A stretch of DNA of 64,000 nt from Colius striatus (lineage: Eukaryota > Chordata > Aves > Coliiformes > Coliidae): NCBI RefSeq assembly GCF_028858725.1, contig NC_084768.1, forward strand, positions 2,029,853 to 2,093,852, read 5' to 3'. The notes beneath the pieces were generated by a model that did not search any database, had not been told where the DNA came from, and saw only the letters and a list, made by a program, of their open reading frames with translations. Positions 11,401-26,400 of the stretch are shown here, piece after piece (position 1 is the stretch's first letter; each line of letters opens with the position of its first letter). The position numbers and the translations under genes are program-made.

Positions 11401-14400
11401 ACTCTTTCCCTCACCTTCTCCCTCTGTTAAGCATCTTTTATGCCTTCACCACTGTCAAGAAGCTGCAAGCTATGCAAGAAGCAAAATGGTAGCTAGTGTC
11501 TGATAACAGCTCTTTGCCGCTTCTTTCTTTTCCCATGTAGTTTTCGGGGAAAGAACCTGAGAAAGCTACCGTGAAAAGGGCAGTTCAGAAGGAGAGGAGC
11601 AGGAGATGGGGAGTGGAACAGAGGAAGAGCTAGGACTTGATATCCTTGTCCTGGTTTCGTCTGCAATAATTTTCTTTTTAGTAGCTGACACAGGGCTATG
11701 ATTTGGATATGTGTTGTAAACAGTGTTGATAACAGAAGGATGTTTTTGTGTTTAAGATGAGCAGTGTTTGCACACTCTTCTCTCACTGCGTCTGCCAGTG
11801 GAGGCTGGAGATGCACAGGAAGCTGGGAGGGAGCATGGCCAGGACAGCTGACCCAAACTAGCCAAAAAGGCTATAAACTGTCCAGTTTATATAAACTGTC
11901 CAGTCAAAACCAGGATAATCCTCTCAAGTTGTTTTTTTTTACACAGGAAACAGAATAGATAGTGCAAGAAGACCTGTTCCACTCTCCGAGTAAGATTCTT
12001 CACAGCAGTTGTTGGACAGTCCAACCTCCTGAAGAGGAAAAACTAGGAGAAAAAGTTGTAGTATTGTGTGTGCTTGCCTCACCACAGCCTCACCAAAGCC
12101 CTTCTCTGCTCCCCTCTAGCTCACTCCCAGTTTGTCTTTGCTCTCTGGTCTATAGGAAACAGTGGGCAAATGGGTTTAGGAGTCTCAGACACACAGCATC
12201 CAGATGTAGCCAGATGCTTCTCTCTGATTCTTATCATCCACTCCCATTCCCTCTTTCTCTTTGTTGCTCAAGTCTTCCCTTTAGTGATTTCTTATAATGT
12301 GATTTGCAGTTTGTATTCATGAACGTATACATACATATATGTATATATACATATGTATATACTCCATATATATGATTGCTGGAGAATAATACAGCTACTG
12401 AGACTGCATTTTGGCACTTATTTGCTACATTGAGGAGTATCTTATCACAATATAAGCCAAAGACACTTAATGCAACCAACTGGAAAAACAAGAGTGTTTA
12501 TGGCAGTAGACCAAGAGGCCCCTCTGAACAAGTCCCTCTAGTCCCTAAAAGTGGATGTTTGGGATGTGCTTGTAAGACCTTCATTGATGCCATTGTCAGA
12601 CTTTTCAGATACCATTTTTCAGATGCTCTGAAAGTAAGCAGTGTGAAAGGCTAACCCAGGACTATGGCTTTCCAAAGTCCCTGAGGGCTTAGTCTGAAAC
12701 TTTCTTCTTGGAAAGGGATCACAGTCTCAGTGCTTTGAGTCTTGTGCTTGAAACAAACCTTCTCAGCAATCTCAGAAAAGAGAACAACTAAACAACTAAA
12801 AAACAACTCAACACTCACAGCTCCTGCAAAAACCCATTTGAATTCCAATGAATTCCATGCAGTGAAATTGTGTTGTCAGGCAAGTCTCTCTTACACCTCT
12901 TTGTGTCTCCCTGTAATCGATCCATTAATCTCCATGTAATCTCTAATCTTGTTTTGCTTTCTGCAGAGCACAGCGTAATCGCAGAGCCCAATTTCAGTAT
13001 AAAGAGTACAGACCTAGTTCTTGGTGGCTCTTTGCTTGTGTTTCATATATGTTTAAACTTTTCTTTTTCTGCTGTCAATATCAGCAAGTGTGCTAAGACA
13101 TAAGAAAAAAGATTTGATGAATGGCTTTGAGTAGCTCACAGATCATAAATATTGTCAAGAAAGTGTTGAAGAATGATGACATTTCAGTCCAAAATTGTAT
13201 TCCATTGACTTGAAGAAATAACAACTAATTATAGTAAATTGTTTTTTGCCAGGATGCTTTTTTTTTGAACAGTGCACATACTTCAGTGAAAACAATTTAA
13301 CTTTATGTCGTGGTTTAACCCCAGCCAGCAGCTGAACACCACACAGCTGGTGACTCACTCTATCCCAACTGAAACCTTACCAAACGTCAAGCGGTTGAAC
13401 TCATTTTAAATGGAGCTTGAAAGTGCAGTTCTACCCTCTAATGGCTTTGAGGACATAGTCAGATCCAGCAACTGGTGTGAGCTACGTGCTGGTGGGCGGT
13501 CAATCCTGGACTGGGGCATACAATGGAAAGATGTGGGAGCAGGCCTTGTGCCAAGTCTGCAAACGGAAGGGCAGCCTTGTTAGCCCAACATGCTGCATTG
13601 CTGATGTGCTCACAGGGCAGAGCTCCCTCTGTGGTGCTTTGCCTCAGGGGAGCCAGTGATGGCTCAGACTCACGAGACTTGGGGCTGTTTAGTCTGGAGA
13701 AGGGGAGATTGACATTTACAAATATCTAAAGGGTGGGTGTCAGGAGATTGGGACATCCCTTTTTTCTATAGTAGATAGTAACAGGACAAGGGGTGATGGG
13801 ATGGAGCTGGAACACAAACAGTTCCACTTAAACATAAGAACAAACTCTTTAAGTGTGAGGTAAGGGAGCCCTGGCCCAGGCTACCTAGAGGGGTTGTGGA
13901 GGCTCCTTCCTTGGAGATCTTCAAGACCCACCTGGACATGTTCCTGTGCGACCTGATCTAGGTGACTCTGCTTCTGCAGGGGAGTTGGACTGGATGATCT
14001 CTAAAGGCCCCTTCCAACCCCACCATTCTATGATTCTATGATCATAGGCCACAGGGGGGCACGTGCACCGTCATTTCTTATAGGGACACTGTATAGTCCT
14101 GTCGTGGGTGTCTGACTTGGAAGTCTTGTGTTAACAGGGCAGGACTACTGCCATACCAACTTCACTGGAGCCATCTGATAATTTTCTGACATAGGAAGGT
14201 TTAACACTATATTGTGCTGTTCTTCAAAATGTGGGTGTTTAAATCCAGAGATCCTGGGGCAATCAGGTTTCAACAAATCTAAAGTCACATGACAGCTACC
14301 TCAAGGTCCCGAGTTCCAAAAGCTGTCAAGTGTGTGGATTCTGGGGCACAAACTCCTCAGACTGTCCCTTATTCCCATCAAAGGAGGCTTATCAGTATTT

Positions 14401-17400
14401 TTAGCAGATGCTATTATCATCATTCTGTTTCCTGACCAGCTGCTTTAGGTTCCCAACCATAAAAAGCTTTTGATTGGTTGTGGTGCCACCTCCTGATGAA
14501 CAAGAAATAGGCAGCTTTTACAGTGTAGCATCCACTGATTGTAATTTTGCATACAGCACATGTACAATATAGTCAGTGTAAGCAAAGGGACTGCAGTGTT
14601 TTTGCAGGGGTATTTTACAGACCTCCCTTCTCAGAGGCAGGATTACAGATACCTGTTACAATGCTTGGGGTCGTTTCAGCTTAAAACCTTGCTGTGGAAA
14701 AAGCTTTTCAAAATTAGCACTCTTTGGAACAAATACTTCTAGTTTGAGATGTCTTGGCATAGAACATTCAAGGTCTGCTTGAGATTTGGTTTTTTGGCCT
14801 GTGTTTACAATATGACCATCCAGAATAATAGAATTTAAATATTGAAATATGCTATAAATTCTTGAATGGTAGGATGTGTAAGCACCATTGTTTGTGACAC
14901 TAACTGTCTTATATCCACTTCCTTAGGAACAAGACCCTTTTGTTTTACTTTAACATTCTGAAATGTGCCAGCCCCGTAGTGTTAATAAACCTACAGTGCC
15001 CTACAACACAGGTGAGTGAAATACGCAGGTAGAAGTATTTTCCTTGTCTCTTAGTCATGGTCCTTAAGAACTAGACGTACATTTCTTTGGATTTAAAATG
15101 CTGTTCGTGTCTTTCAAAGTATGAAATGATTGTTTTTGTAGATGATGTGTAGCTCGTGGCCTCTGCAACCTGTGATAGTCAGGAAGAATAAATAGAAATG
15201 CACAAAATGTGTAGGTTGGATAAGAACTGAAATAAGAAAAAAGTCTGTTTAGTTTAACATGGTAATTTGTTACTTAAGGATTCATCACAGCTATCCAGGA
15301 GTAATCAGTGCATGTTGCTTAACATCTAAAGTTTTCCAAACCAGACATGTTCATGAAAATGTGCATCTCAGCAGTGACAGGAGTACCTGGGTGTGGCTAG
15401 AGCCTGTGGCGCTGTCAGAAGTTAAGACCTTGAAAATTTGTTCTCGCCTTATGCCACAGCTGGTACTGCCTTAGCTGTGCTGCGACTTCTCACCACACTG
15501 AGAAATAAACCCAGCCACTGAACTTGTGAAGTTTAACATTATCCTTCCGATGTCTTTAACGTGAGACCGTTTTATTGACGTACTTTGTTGAACAATTGCC
15601 AGATGAATTGTGTCAGTTCATCTTATGAGGCAATAGCTCATGTTATGAGGGGGTCAGAGGAGTTAGACTCAGGACTGCTCTGATCCAGCTTTGCTGCCAA
15701 AGTAATTGTACTGTGTAATTAAGCTGCAAGTGACCTAGAATGACCTCAGCAATTTGGATAGCATTCAATTAAGTTGGGTATTAATTTGGATGAGGGTTGC
15801 TATATGGTAGCCAATTTACTGATTACAAGTGTTAATTGTCTATTTATTTGACTATCATTTTAAAATGTTTCCCATTCCAGCTTACCCTCACTCCTGATCC
15901 CTATCCTTGATAGATGTTTCTGGCCTATCAGTTAGTCTGACCATATGGACTATTTGACACAGCTGAAGAGATGGAAATCTCCAGCAAGGAAGAGCAAGAA
16001 CCCTCTTAACACTGACCAATTGCTGCCAGAATGGAAACTCTCTTTTGTCGACAGCAGATTTGCTTCAGGAGTCCCCATCTGTCCACATGCAGACACCAAC
16101 ACTGTTACCCTGCACTCTTTAGACTCTTACTGGAACAATTCAGCATGTTCAGAAATACTGAGGTCATTGTGTGGGATTTGACAGGTGCTGTGGTCAAGTT
16201 GGTAGTGGTCATGAATCAAGTAAGGTGAAATACTTGTTGAAGGAGAGTTTGGGGGAACAGAGTAGTTGCTTTGTTTTCCAACATACATCATCTCCAGAAC
16301 GCAGAGTGTTTTTGAGTGCTGTTTGCTACTGCAGATGGTTAATTCCCTGGTCTTTTGTGAAAGTGATGAAGAAATATTTGTTTGACAATTCCTCTTTTGA
16401 ACTACAGGCAAAGTCTTTCCTGCCTGTCCCATTTGTATCAAATACAAAGAACAAAGAATCCCAAGAACTACCAAAGGACGAGCTTCGGCTCTTGAATACA
16501 AGTCTTGCAAACTGTTAATACAGTTCCCTGGATCCATAGACAGAAAGCTTCATCACCTGTTTTATAGATGGGAAACTGAGGTTATAGTAAAGCTTGTTAG
16601 TCACTTGTTTGTCCCAGCAAGGACAAAACTCTTCTATCTTTATTTCTTGGCCTGCAGGTAGTCCACAGGACTGTAGCACTCATTTAGAAAGACCCTCTTC
16701 CAGCATGTGCCCAGTTCTAAGGATTAATACAAGATCTTTTCCCAAAATTCCTGTGGGTGAATGGTATATGGCAGAAGGCCCATAAGGTGAAATACAGTTT
16801 TGCGCATGATGCCTTTCTGGTACTTGGATAGCAGAGCTTTGCAAAGGGTGTGCAGACAGCACAACTTCCGAAACAGAGAACGGCCTTCTAGGACAGGCTG
16901 GAACTTGCTAAAAAGAGGGATTTCAAACTACCTCACAGTGTTTAGGAACGCGGTGGACTCAGAGGAGCTGTATACTTGCTTGATTCCAGTGACCAGCAGA
17001 GCCTTCAGAGTCTATGTGTTGGGCTGACTGCTTCTCTATTACGTAAATCTAAGTCATGACTTCTCAGTGAATGCGTTCATCAAACCCTTGCTTGATTCCT
17101 TACATAAACCTGGTTTATAATGGCTGCACCTTGAGTGGTGTGAAATCCATTCCTGACATGTGCAGCCCTCTTGTTTTGTAACCAGAGGAGATTCATCATT
17201 AATAGTAAAAAGCCACTGAGTGATTTACACCTGAGGTGACTTGAATGGTGTCTGTGAAGATGTGTTTGGCTGAAGAGACTTGTGTAGAAAGGTGGAATCA
17301 TTCTAGCTGCATGAGACTTTTTATTTTTAATAAAATTCTCCTTGGAAATGAAATAGAAGGAAATTCCATGTAATCTGGGAAAGCAGCTACTGCACCATCT

Positions 17401-20400
17401 TGCTGATACACACTGCTGCTGATGGAAGTAGAGGAGGACCCAACAGACTGAAAGCTCTGCATGCCTACCAGAATGTGTAGAACCTAAGAAGATACAGAGA
17501 ATGGCTTGATACTCCAGATGTGAGGAGAGACCTTGAAAGTGTATGCTATCAAAGAACTTTAGATATCTAGGCAGTGACAAGGAAAACAAATGTCCCTTTC
17601 TAAATACTTCAGTAAACACTACCAAGAGCAATTCCTTAAGACAGTGCACTTCTATAGGTGGCCATTTTATTGCATTGACTTTCTTTACCCTTCTCTACCT
17701 GCAGTGTATCTTTACTCTTGTTTTTTCCTTTTCTTGCAGCTCTGTGTCTCAAAGTGCCCAGACAGGTTTGCAACATACATTGATGTTCAGGCTTCCTACA
17801 GATATAAACCAGATCAGTGGAATTACTTCAGGCAGTTCTGCAGACCTGGTTTTAACAATCCTCGCAAGGTGTGTGTGTATCAGTAGGTAATGGAATGCTT
17901 TTCTTTTTGTCAAGCAATATGCAATCTGCATGATTTTACTGAGCTACATCAAAGTTTTTAATTATTCTGGTTTTACCATATAATGAGTTGTCTCATATAT
18001 ATGGTTTGATAATGATTTAATCTGGGACGAAGGTCTTGTGCTCACACCAAATCCCCTACTCTGTAAGTAACTACTGTTTGCTGAAAAAAAGGTCTGCAGC
18101 TACCCATGTAGTTGCAGTACTGTGGCAAGCAGTATGCTTTAGTACTTGGGTACTCTACAACAGTAGAGCAATTATAAGCCACCTGTCTTGTATAAGAAAT
18201 AGCGTGGCAGCAGGCCCAGTGCAGTGATTGTGCCCCTGTGCTGGGCCCTGGGGAGGCTGCAGCTTGAGTGCTGTGTTCAGGGACGCTGAGGGGCTCGAGC
18301 ACAAGTGTACTGGGGAGGACTGAGGGAATGGAGGTGTTTGGCCTGGAAAAGGGGAGGCTGAGGGGAGACCTTCTTGCTCTCTGCAACTCCCTGACAGGAG
18401 GTTGTAGTGACGTGGGAGTTGGGCTCTTCTTCCAAGTGACAAGACAGGAGGAAACGGACTCAAGTTGTGCCAGAGGAGGTTTGGGTTGGAGATGAGGAGA
18501 AAGTTCTTCACTGAGAGGGTTGTCAGCCCCTGTGCCAAGCTACCCAGGCTGATGAGGAGTCCGCATCCCTGGAGCAATTGCGAGGCCATGGAGTGGAGGT
18601 GCCGAGGGCCCTGGGTTAGTGGTGGCCGTGGCACTGTGAGGGGAGGGCTTGGACTCAATCTTAAAAGTTTAAGATTAACTCTAGTCCAACTGAAACAATT
18701 CTATGATCTCAGACCAGGTCTTCAGCCTCCTGAGTCATCTATAGATAGTTAGTAATTTATCTAGGAGAGTTAAACTATCCTTCACCTAACTGATTTTGCA
18801 CTCAAATACACGGTGTTCTTTCTCCCATCTTTAAAACACCTTGCAATTCAACTATGTCAATCGTGTTAAATTCTTACGCTTCTTTAAAAGAAAAGGTGAA
18901 GGGAAGGCAAGAAACAATTTCCCAGTTACTTCTGACTTAAATGCTGATGGAAAGTGAACAGGTCTTCACTTGTTTTGTCACTAGAAAAGGGAAGAATGTG
19001 AATCTTTTCCCATATCACAATGCTGGTTTGGATTCTCACTCAGATCAGGAATGTATCATAGTTCCACCAGTCAAGTTTGGGGAAGAGGCTACAAAAGGCA
19101 GTTTGGGGCATTTTCTCTGGGTAAGAAAGCTGAGAGCTGGCCGAATGACAGAGCCCAGAGGGTGGGGATCAATGGCACAGAGTCCAGTGTGAGGCCTGTG
19201 GCCAGTGGAGCTCCACAGGGATGGGTTCTGGGGCCAGTCTGGTTCAACATCTTCATCAACCACGTGGATGAGGGGACAGAGGGACCCTCAGCAAGTTCCC
19301 TGCTGGCACCAAACTGGGAGCACTGGCTGATTCCCCAGAGGCTGTGCTGCCAGTCAGCGGGATCTCGACCGGCTGGAGAGTTGGGCAGAGAAGAACCTCC
19401 TGAGGTTCAACAAGGACAAGGGCAGAGTCCTGCCTCTGGGAAGGAACTACCCCCTGCACCAGCACAGGCTGGGGGTCAAACTGCAGAGAGAGACCTGGGA
19501 GTGCTGGTTGATAATAAACTAAATATGAGCCAGCAATGTGCCCTCGTGGCCAAGAAGCCAATGGCAGCCTGGGGGCAGCAAGAAGAGTGTGGGCAGCAGG
19601 TCAAGGGAGGTTCTTCTCCCCCTCTACTCTGCCCTGGTGAGGCATCATCTGGATTCCTGTGTCCAATTCTAGGCTTCTCAGCTCAAGAGGGACAGGGAAG
19701 TGCTGGAGAGAGGCCAGCACAGGGCCACTAAGTTGATCAGGAGACTGGAACATGTTTCATACAAGGAAAGGCTGTGGGAACTGGAGCTGTTTAGTCTGGA
19801 GAAGAGGAGACTGAGGGGGGATCTTATTAACATGTATAAATATCTACAGGGTGGGTGTCAGGAGATTGGGACATCCCTCTTTTCTATAGTAGCCAGCAAC
19901 AGGACAAGGGGTGATGGGATGAAGGTGGAACACAAAAAGTTCCACTTAAACATAAGAACAAACTATTTCACCGTGAGAGTGATGGAGCCCTGGCACAGGC
20001 TACCCAGAGGAGTTGTGGAGGCTCCTTCCTTGGAGGTGTTCAAGACCCACCTGGACATGTTACTGTGTGACCTGATCTAGGTGACCCTGCTTCTGCAGGG
20101 GAGTTGGACTGGATGATCTCTAAAGGTCCCTTCCAAACCCCTACCATTCTGTGATTCTATGATTCTAAGAAATGAAAGCCATGTAGTTATTCTGGTATGT
20201 ATTCAGCGTTCTTATTTTTCCTCTTTTTAGTCTGTTACTCAAGTTCTACGTGATGAAGATTGTCCGTCGATGATCATTCCAAGCAGGCCTTGTGAGTGAT
20301 TCAACTTCTTTCAAACATCTAAGCATTTGCATTAAAACGCAACTGCAGCCTAGGAAGTGAAGGTCTTTAGGAGCTGTCTGTAATCTAACAGTGACATCCA

Positions 20401-23400
20401 TTCCATTTAAAAATGTTTAGAAGTATAAAGGTTTCTTATTAGTGTTTCTGACTGCCTCCTGTAACCTTTCGGTGTGTGATCAGGTCAAGCTCTTTCTTGC
20501 TCTTGAGTCATCACTGCTAATGAAAATGTTACAGCTTGGGTTGTACCTTCCCAAGCATATGAGCAAGGCACTCTATTGGCATCCAGAAAATGCCACAAAC
20601 ATGGGAAGGATCAAATGGCCAGCTATTGAAGTTCAGATGAGCGCAGTTACTATGCAGCTCACCTTTCAGTTACAGTGCTGGCTATGCAGGGCATGCAAAG
20701 TAATTAAGGAGCAAAAAAAAGATGTTGGACACTATGGACAGCAGGTATTTCTGAGTAGATGAGTATAGTTCTCAGAGCTCATCTTAGCTGCAGAAGTGTA
20801 GTACCAAGAGTATCCGTTACTGACCAGAGGCTCATGGAAATAAGAAGTTGCTGTTTATTTTCCTGTGCCGTAAAACGCGTCGTGCGAACCAGAGACGGGT
20901 TATTCTGAAGAGAAAATATGGATTCCGTTTTAAAGAAACTTAAGAATTTGTGTGAAAGCTGGTGCACCGACCCAGAAGCCAGAAAATAATTTGTGAAGAA
21001 GCTATTATCTTCCTTTAGACTAGGGTAAGGGGCAGAGGTTACAGATGGAGGAGAAGAGGCATGTTACTGAAGGATGTTCTCAGAATAATCATGGGGTAGA
21101 TATTCTAGACTGAATATTGAGCTCTGTCATCAGTTATTTCTTGGAACCTGACAAAGCACTGAATTGTTATACAAAGTTAAAGTGCAGCTGTGTAGGAGGA
21201 CTGAGCTGCTCTTCCCTTTGGAATGAAAACCAGGATTTTTTACTGCAAAAAGCAGGGCAACAAAAATTAGTATGTAAACATCTTTCCCTTTCTCCCTCTT
21301 TTATAATCTCATCCTCCCTCTGTCTAACCAATAGCTTTTGTCTTTTTTCCTATTGCTTCCTCTCCAAGAATATCTAATGATAATGGCTGGTCCTGGAGCT
21401 CACCAGGCCTATGAGGAACTGACACTTGCTGTTGTGTATTATTCTGAGTGCTAATACCATTCCTGAGCAGTCATGTTGAGTCTGTCCCTGGGGGCTGGTT
21501 TGATTATTACCATGAAATGACAGATTTGAGAAGCTGCAGTTTTTGTAAGCTGCCTAGATACTGACAGAGAGCAGGTTCTGTGTTTATTACAAATCCTTAA
21601 ACTGCTACAGGTAGTACTGCTGTTTTTTCAGTAGCACCTAGAATCTCAAGTTGAAAGCTATGATCCCACCATGCCTGAGCTTGGACAAAGAGCCCCAGAG
21701 CATAAGAATCATAATCTTGGATATAATGACTCTTCCAAGATGTGTCAAAGTCACCATATCATTATGATCATCAGTTGGAAAAAACTGAATCTAGAATTAT
21801 TTAAACACATTACAAAAGACAAGAAATAAAGTGGAGCTTGACATGAAATGTGATATGCATGCTTTGTTTTGATGTTTTGAATAGTTCTTAAGAGATGCTT
21901 CCCAGACTTCTCCACGAAGAATGGTGTGCTAACTGTGGCAAATCAGACTACGTTCAAAGATGGAAGAGGGAAAATGAGAAATGTAACTGATCTCAGGGAA
22001 GCTGCAAAGTAGGTTTTACCCTTCTTAAGTGCTCATTTTTTGGATTCTGTACAGTAATTTAGGAATTGAAAAAGTAATCAGAAGCTCTTCTCACAAAAGG
22101 CTGAAGGTACTCAGGCAAGACTTGCTCGTCCATGGTCTGCCTATGTCTGAGCACCTGCAAAATTCCAGTGAAGGAAAACCATTACCGTGTTATGCAGAAA
22201 TGGGCAAGGAGACAAGGTTTTGAGTCTGATTGTCTCAGAGTGACTGTCAGTTTCTAAATCATTCTTGGTTGGTTTTCCCAGCAAAAGTTAGTATTAAAGA
22301 AAGCTGGAGGAGATTCAAAGTGACATCCTCCTGCTGCAGGGCTCAGGCCAGCCACTAACATCCTCAGCTGGTCCTTCTGATGGCAACCCTTCCACTGACA
22401 TGGACTGTCCCAGTGCTCTGGGCATCTCACCTCATCAGAGTGCTCCTGCTTTTGATACATGTCTAAAGGTTAGCTATGGTGCATGACAACCCTTCCCTTG
22501 CAGATGGGCAGTAAGCATCTCCAATCCTGGACATCAACCAGAATGAGACAAAACTACTGCAGTAGCTTTGCTTCTCCAGGTGCTGCCAGTCCTCAGCCTG
22601 TCTGGAGCACCAGGGTACCGTTCCTACCACTCCAAGGCTGTCACATTCTAGCACCTTACCAGCACTGTTACCACCTGCATCTTTTTAAGTTCCCACCTTT
22701 TGGCATCTACAACTATATTGTCTGTTCTTTGACAAGAAAAGCCTTCATTTCTTCCTAGGAAAACATGAATATGAGCGAGCACTTTGCAGGATAAGAAAAC
22801 AGTTCCATGAAGTGAATCTTTTGCTTCACAGAGCTGTTTTCTGCTCCTCTGCTATTAGCAGTTCTGAAGGTACAACTGTTTGGCTCTTGGTACATTGCAG
22901 ATCTTAATAGTGATCACTTTTCTTGTGAAATAATAGGCAATTCTATCTGGTGATAGTACTCATAAAGCTTCTTTGATAGTTTTTTGGGGGAGCTGTGTAG
23001 ATTGATGTTGACTTTGTTAAAGAACTGGAGCTGGAGGACAGTAACAGACTCTTGTCACTGGAAAAGATACTTCCAGTTCTTCCACTGAGACTGTTTGCTG
23101 TTTAGATAAATACTGCTTTTCTGCCTAAAACAACCTTTTCTTATGTTTATCTTTTGTCAGTGGCATCAATAATGTCCTGGATGCAAGATCAGTTGGAGTG
23201 AAAATCTTTGAAGACTATGCCATTTCTTGGTATTGGATTTTAATGTAAGATTTTCACAGATATCTGTATTTTTTCCAAACTCACCTTGGAGCATGCAAGG
23301 AATTTAATAATACATCATGTGTATGTTTGTAACCAATCCTATTTTTAAACTCAAGGAGCAACTGGGATAACAACAGTGTTATGATTCTGTATTTGGATAA

Positions 23401-26400
23401 GGGTAGTACAGCAGAAACACATAGGGAGACAGTCGATCTGGAATAGCTTTTTAATGTCTTACAGGGCAGAAAAACAATCGATGCTGTCTTCTGTTGCACA
23501 GCATACATCAATTGATTTCTGGACAGTGATATTTAAGCATCAGCATTGGGGGGAGTTTCTTCTCCCCCTCTACTCTGCCCTGGTGAGGCCTCATCTGGAG
23601 TCCTGTGTCCAGTTCTGGGCTCCTCAGCTCAAGAGGGACAGGGAAGTGCTGGAGAGAGTCCAGTGCAGGGCCACCAAGATGATCAAGGGTATAGAACATC
23701 TTTCATATGAGGAAAGGCTGCAGGACCTGGGGCTGTTTAGTCTGGAGAAGAGGAGACTGTGGGGGATCTTATTAACATTTATAAATATCTAAAGGGTGGG
23801 TATCAGGAGGTTGGGACATCCCTCTTTTCTGTAGTAGCCAGCAACAGGACAAGGGGTGATGGGATGAAGCTGGAACACAAAAAGTTCCACTTAAACATGA
23901 GAAGAAACTGTTTCAGTGTTTCAGTGAGGGAGCCCTGGCACAGGCTGCCCGGGGGGGTTGTGGAGTCTCCTTCCTTGGAGCTCTTCAAGACCCGCCTGCA
24001 CATGTTCCTGTGTGACCTGATCTAGGTGACCCTGCTTCTGCAGGGGAGTTGGACTGGATGATCTCTAAAGGTCCCTTCCAACCCCTACCATTCTATGATT
24101 CTATGATCAGAGTTTGGGAAGGTCTGATACTGAAAGGAGACTGGATTAAAAATTAAGTATGAAATTGCTCTAGTCTTTTTAATGTACTCCAAAAGAGCTG
24201 CTGCCTTCAACCATCTGTTTAAGGCAACTAGTCTAAGAGTTGTTAACCATGTACTCAGTTCCAGTGTTACTAGGACTCTAAAAGATAAACTCCCTGAGTT
24301 AAAAAATGCTTTTTCAGTCATTTTTTTTCTTTCTGGAAGTGAAACGAAAACAAGTGTTTCTGTACTACAGACTTGATGAAGAGAAGATATGCTGTAGATG
24401 TCTTTCCTAGTGTCCCCACTTGATAGCTCTTAACAGTTTCTTTTTATGCATCACAATGCCCTGATGGTTTCTACTCCTGATCATTACTGCTTTACCTCCT
24501 AAATGAAATTATTTGTTTCTGGGAAAGCTCCTAGAATGATATTTTACTAACACTATTTCTTTGCAAGTAAAGGTTTTTAGTGGAGGACTTAAAACAGCAA
24601 CTTCCCTACTCATAGGTATCTCTCCAATGTGTGCTGTAGACTAGACTATGGCCGGGAAAAGGCAGTGAGTTGTTTAGCTGGTGTGAGTGACTGAAAAGGC
24701 ATTGTACTAGTCACATTCAGCCAACCTGAGAACCTCATGTATACAAGCATTTCTGGCTCTGCCCTGACAGATCATCATTTGGAAGCTGTTTGTTTCTAGT
24801 AACAGGTGTATTTCATAAGGAAGATTTTGAAATACAGTTTTACCAGTGATTCTCTTACATGACATGAAATGACTCTCATTTGGAGCAACCGCCATGCAGG
24901 AAGGTGGAGATCCTCACTCTTGTTCTCCCTGTGTTTCTGTTTCTTGTCTTTCTAGTGGGCTGTTCATTGCAATGATTGTGAGTCTGCTCTTCCTTGTGTT
25001 ATTGAGGTTCACAGCTGGGGTTCTTTTCTGGATTTTCATCTTTGGTGTGATTGGAATTATAGGTTATGGTAGGTATGGTCTTCTGGCCTCTGAGGCTATT
25101 TTTCTGTATTGCTTAAGTTTGGGCCAGCAAAGGCAATAATTACATCAATCAAGTGGTACATTTGGGAGAATTAATACCTGATTTTAGACACAGTTAAGCG
25201 AGAAAGGCTTAAATGGCAGCAAATTTTAGTAAGAATCGAGCTGTGCTGATACTTAGCACCAAATGTAGTAACCTAAGTTATCCGCAGTGTGCTTAGCCTG
25301 TACTCACTTGTACTGATGACTGTTTTCCATATATGAGATGCTATAATTGACTAGTCTCACAGTTTAGTTTATGTTTACCTCTCATACCGAGGACAAAACA
25401 CTTGGCTTGTAAAAGACTTGTCTTTGCACTCTTCAGCAACACTCATCCTATACTGGTTGTGTTTTAAAAGGCATCTGGCATTGTTACTGGGAGTATGACC
25501 ATCTTAAAGGAATACCTGGATCTGACCTCACTGTCTATGACATTGGATTCCAGACAGACTTCAGAGTGTACTTGCAACTGAGACAAACATGGTTAGCATT
25601 TAGTAAGTGCCTTTTCAACTTAGTATCTGTTAATTGATATTCAGGAGAATTAATGGCAGTCTTGCTGCAGTTTCTGCCTTGTTAAATCTACTCCTCTGCA
25701 TCAGTCTCTCAGAGAAATAAGCAGAATTCTCTTTCTTGTATTGGGAAAAAAACCTACTATTTGTAAGGGAAGACCATGCAATTGTACTAGTGATGAGAGT
25801 GGAAAATGCATGTGTTACAAGTATTCCACTGCCTCTGTGTTCAGTCTTCATAATGGTGAAGTAGAAAGCACTAACTTAGTGCTGATGGAGCCGCATAAGG
25901 AGGGTCCATTTTTCTCTCCTAATCTGTTTATTCTCCCTCTTTGACAGACCCAGAAATGAAATTAATAACTGTACACATCTTTGTACAACTGTTTGCATTC
26001 AGGTCACTGAATTTTCATGGAGGCTGATCTAAAATTGTTGGAAACAATCACAAATTTCATCACCTTTATGTCCAAAAGCGCTGCATTGCTTTCTCTTACA
26101 AATGGCGGTGTATTTAAAACAAAATCCCACTGAAACAAGACAGTCTGCAGCATATACATCCCTCCTGAGAGAGGGAGAGTGGAAGAGAGCAAAAATACCT
26201 GTCAAATATTACTTGCACTGCTGTTGCTGCTCTACTAGAAGACACACAGACAGTAACTGATGATGAATGAGACATAACCTTAAACAATGGCTCTCCTTAT
26301 TGGTAGCTAAATTAATAGAACAGTAGTTTACTGCTTATATCTCCTTTCTCTGTTTTGTGTCTTCATGTAAGTGTGGGTTGAATCTTTGAGGCACTTTGAA

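Noticed and set aside
16127..16537. Facing ORFs of 136 aa (minus) and 115 aa (plus)
   Set aside because: Same bases open on both strands without any domain or conservation argument.
17080..17649. 189-aa minus-strand ORF in an SLC44A5 intron
   Set aside because: No recognisable domain, no flanking splice sites and antisense to an active gene. Considered a chance ORF, though it is long for AT-rich DNA.
24956..25139. ORF extending SLC44A5 exon 8 past 25068
   Set aside because: The frame continues only through the intron; the GTAGGT donor and phase of the exon at 25471 fix the exon end.
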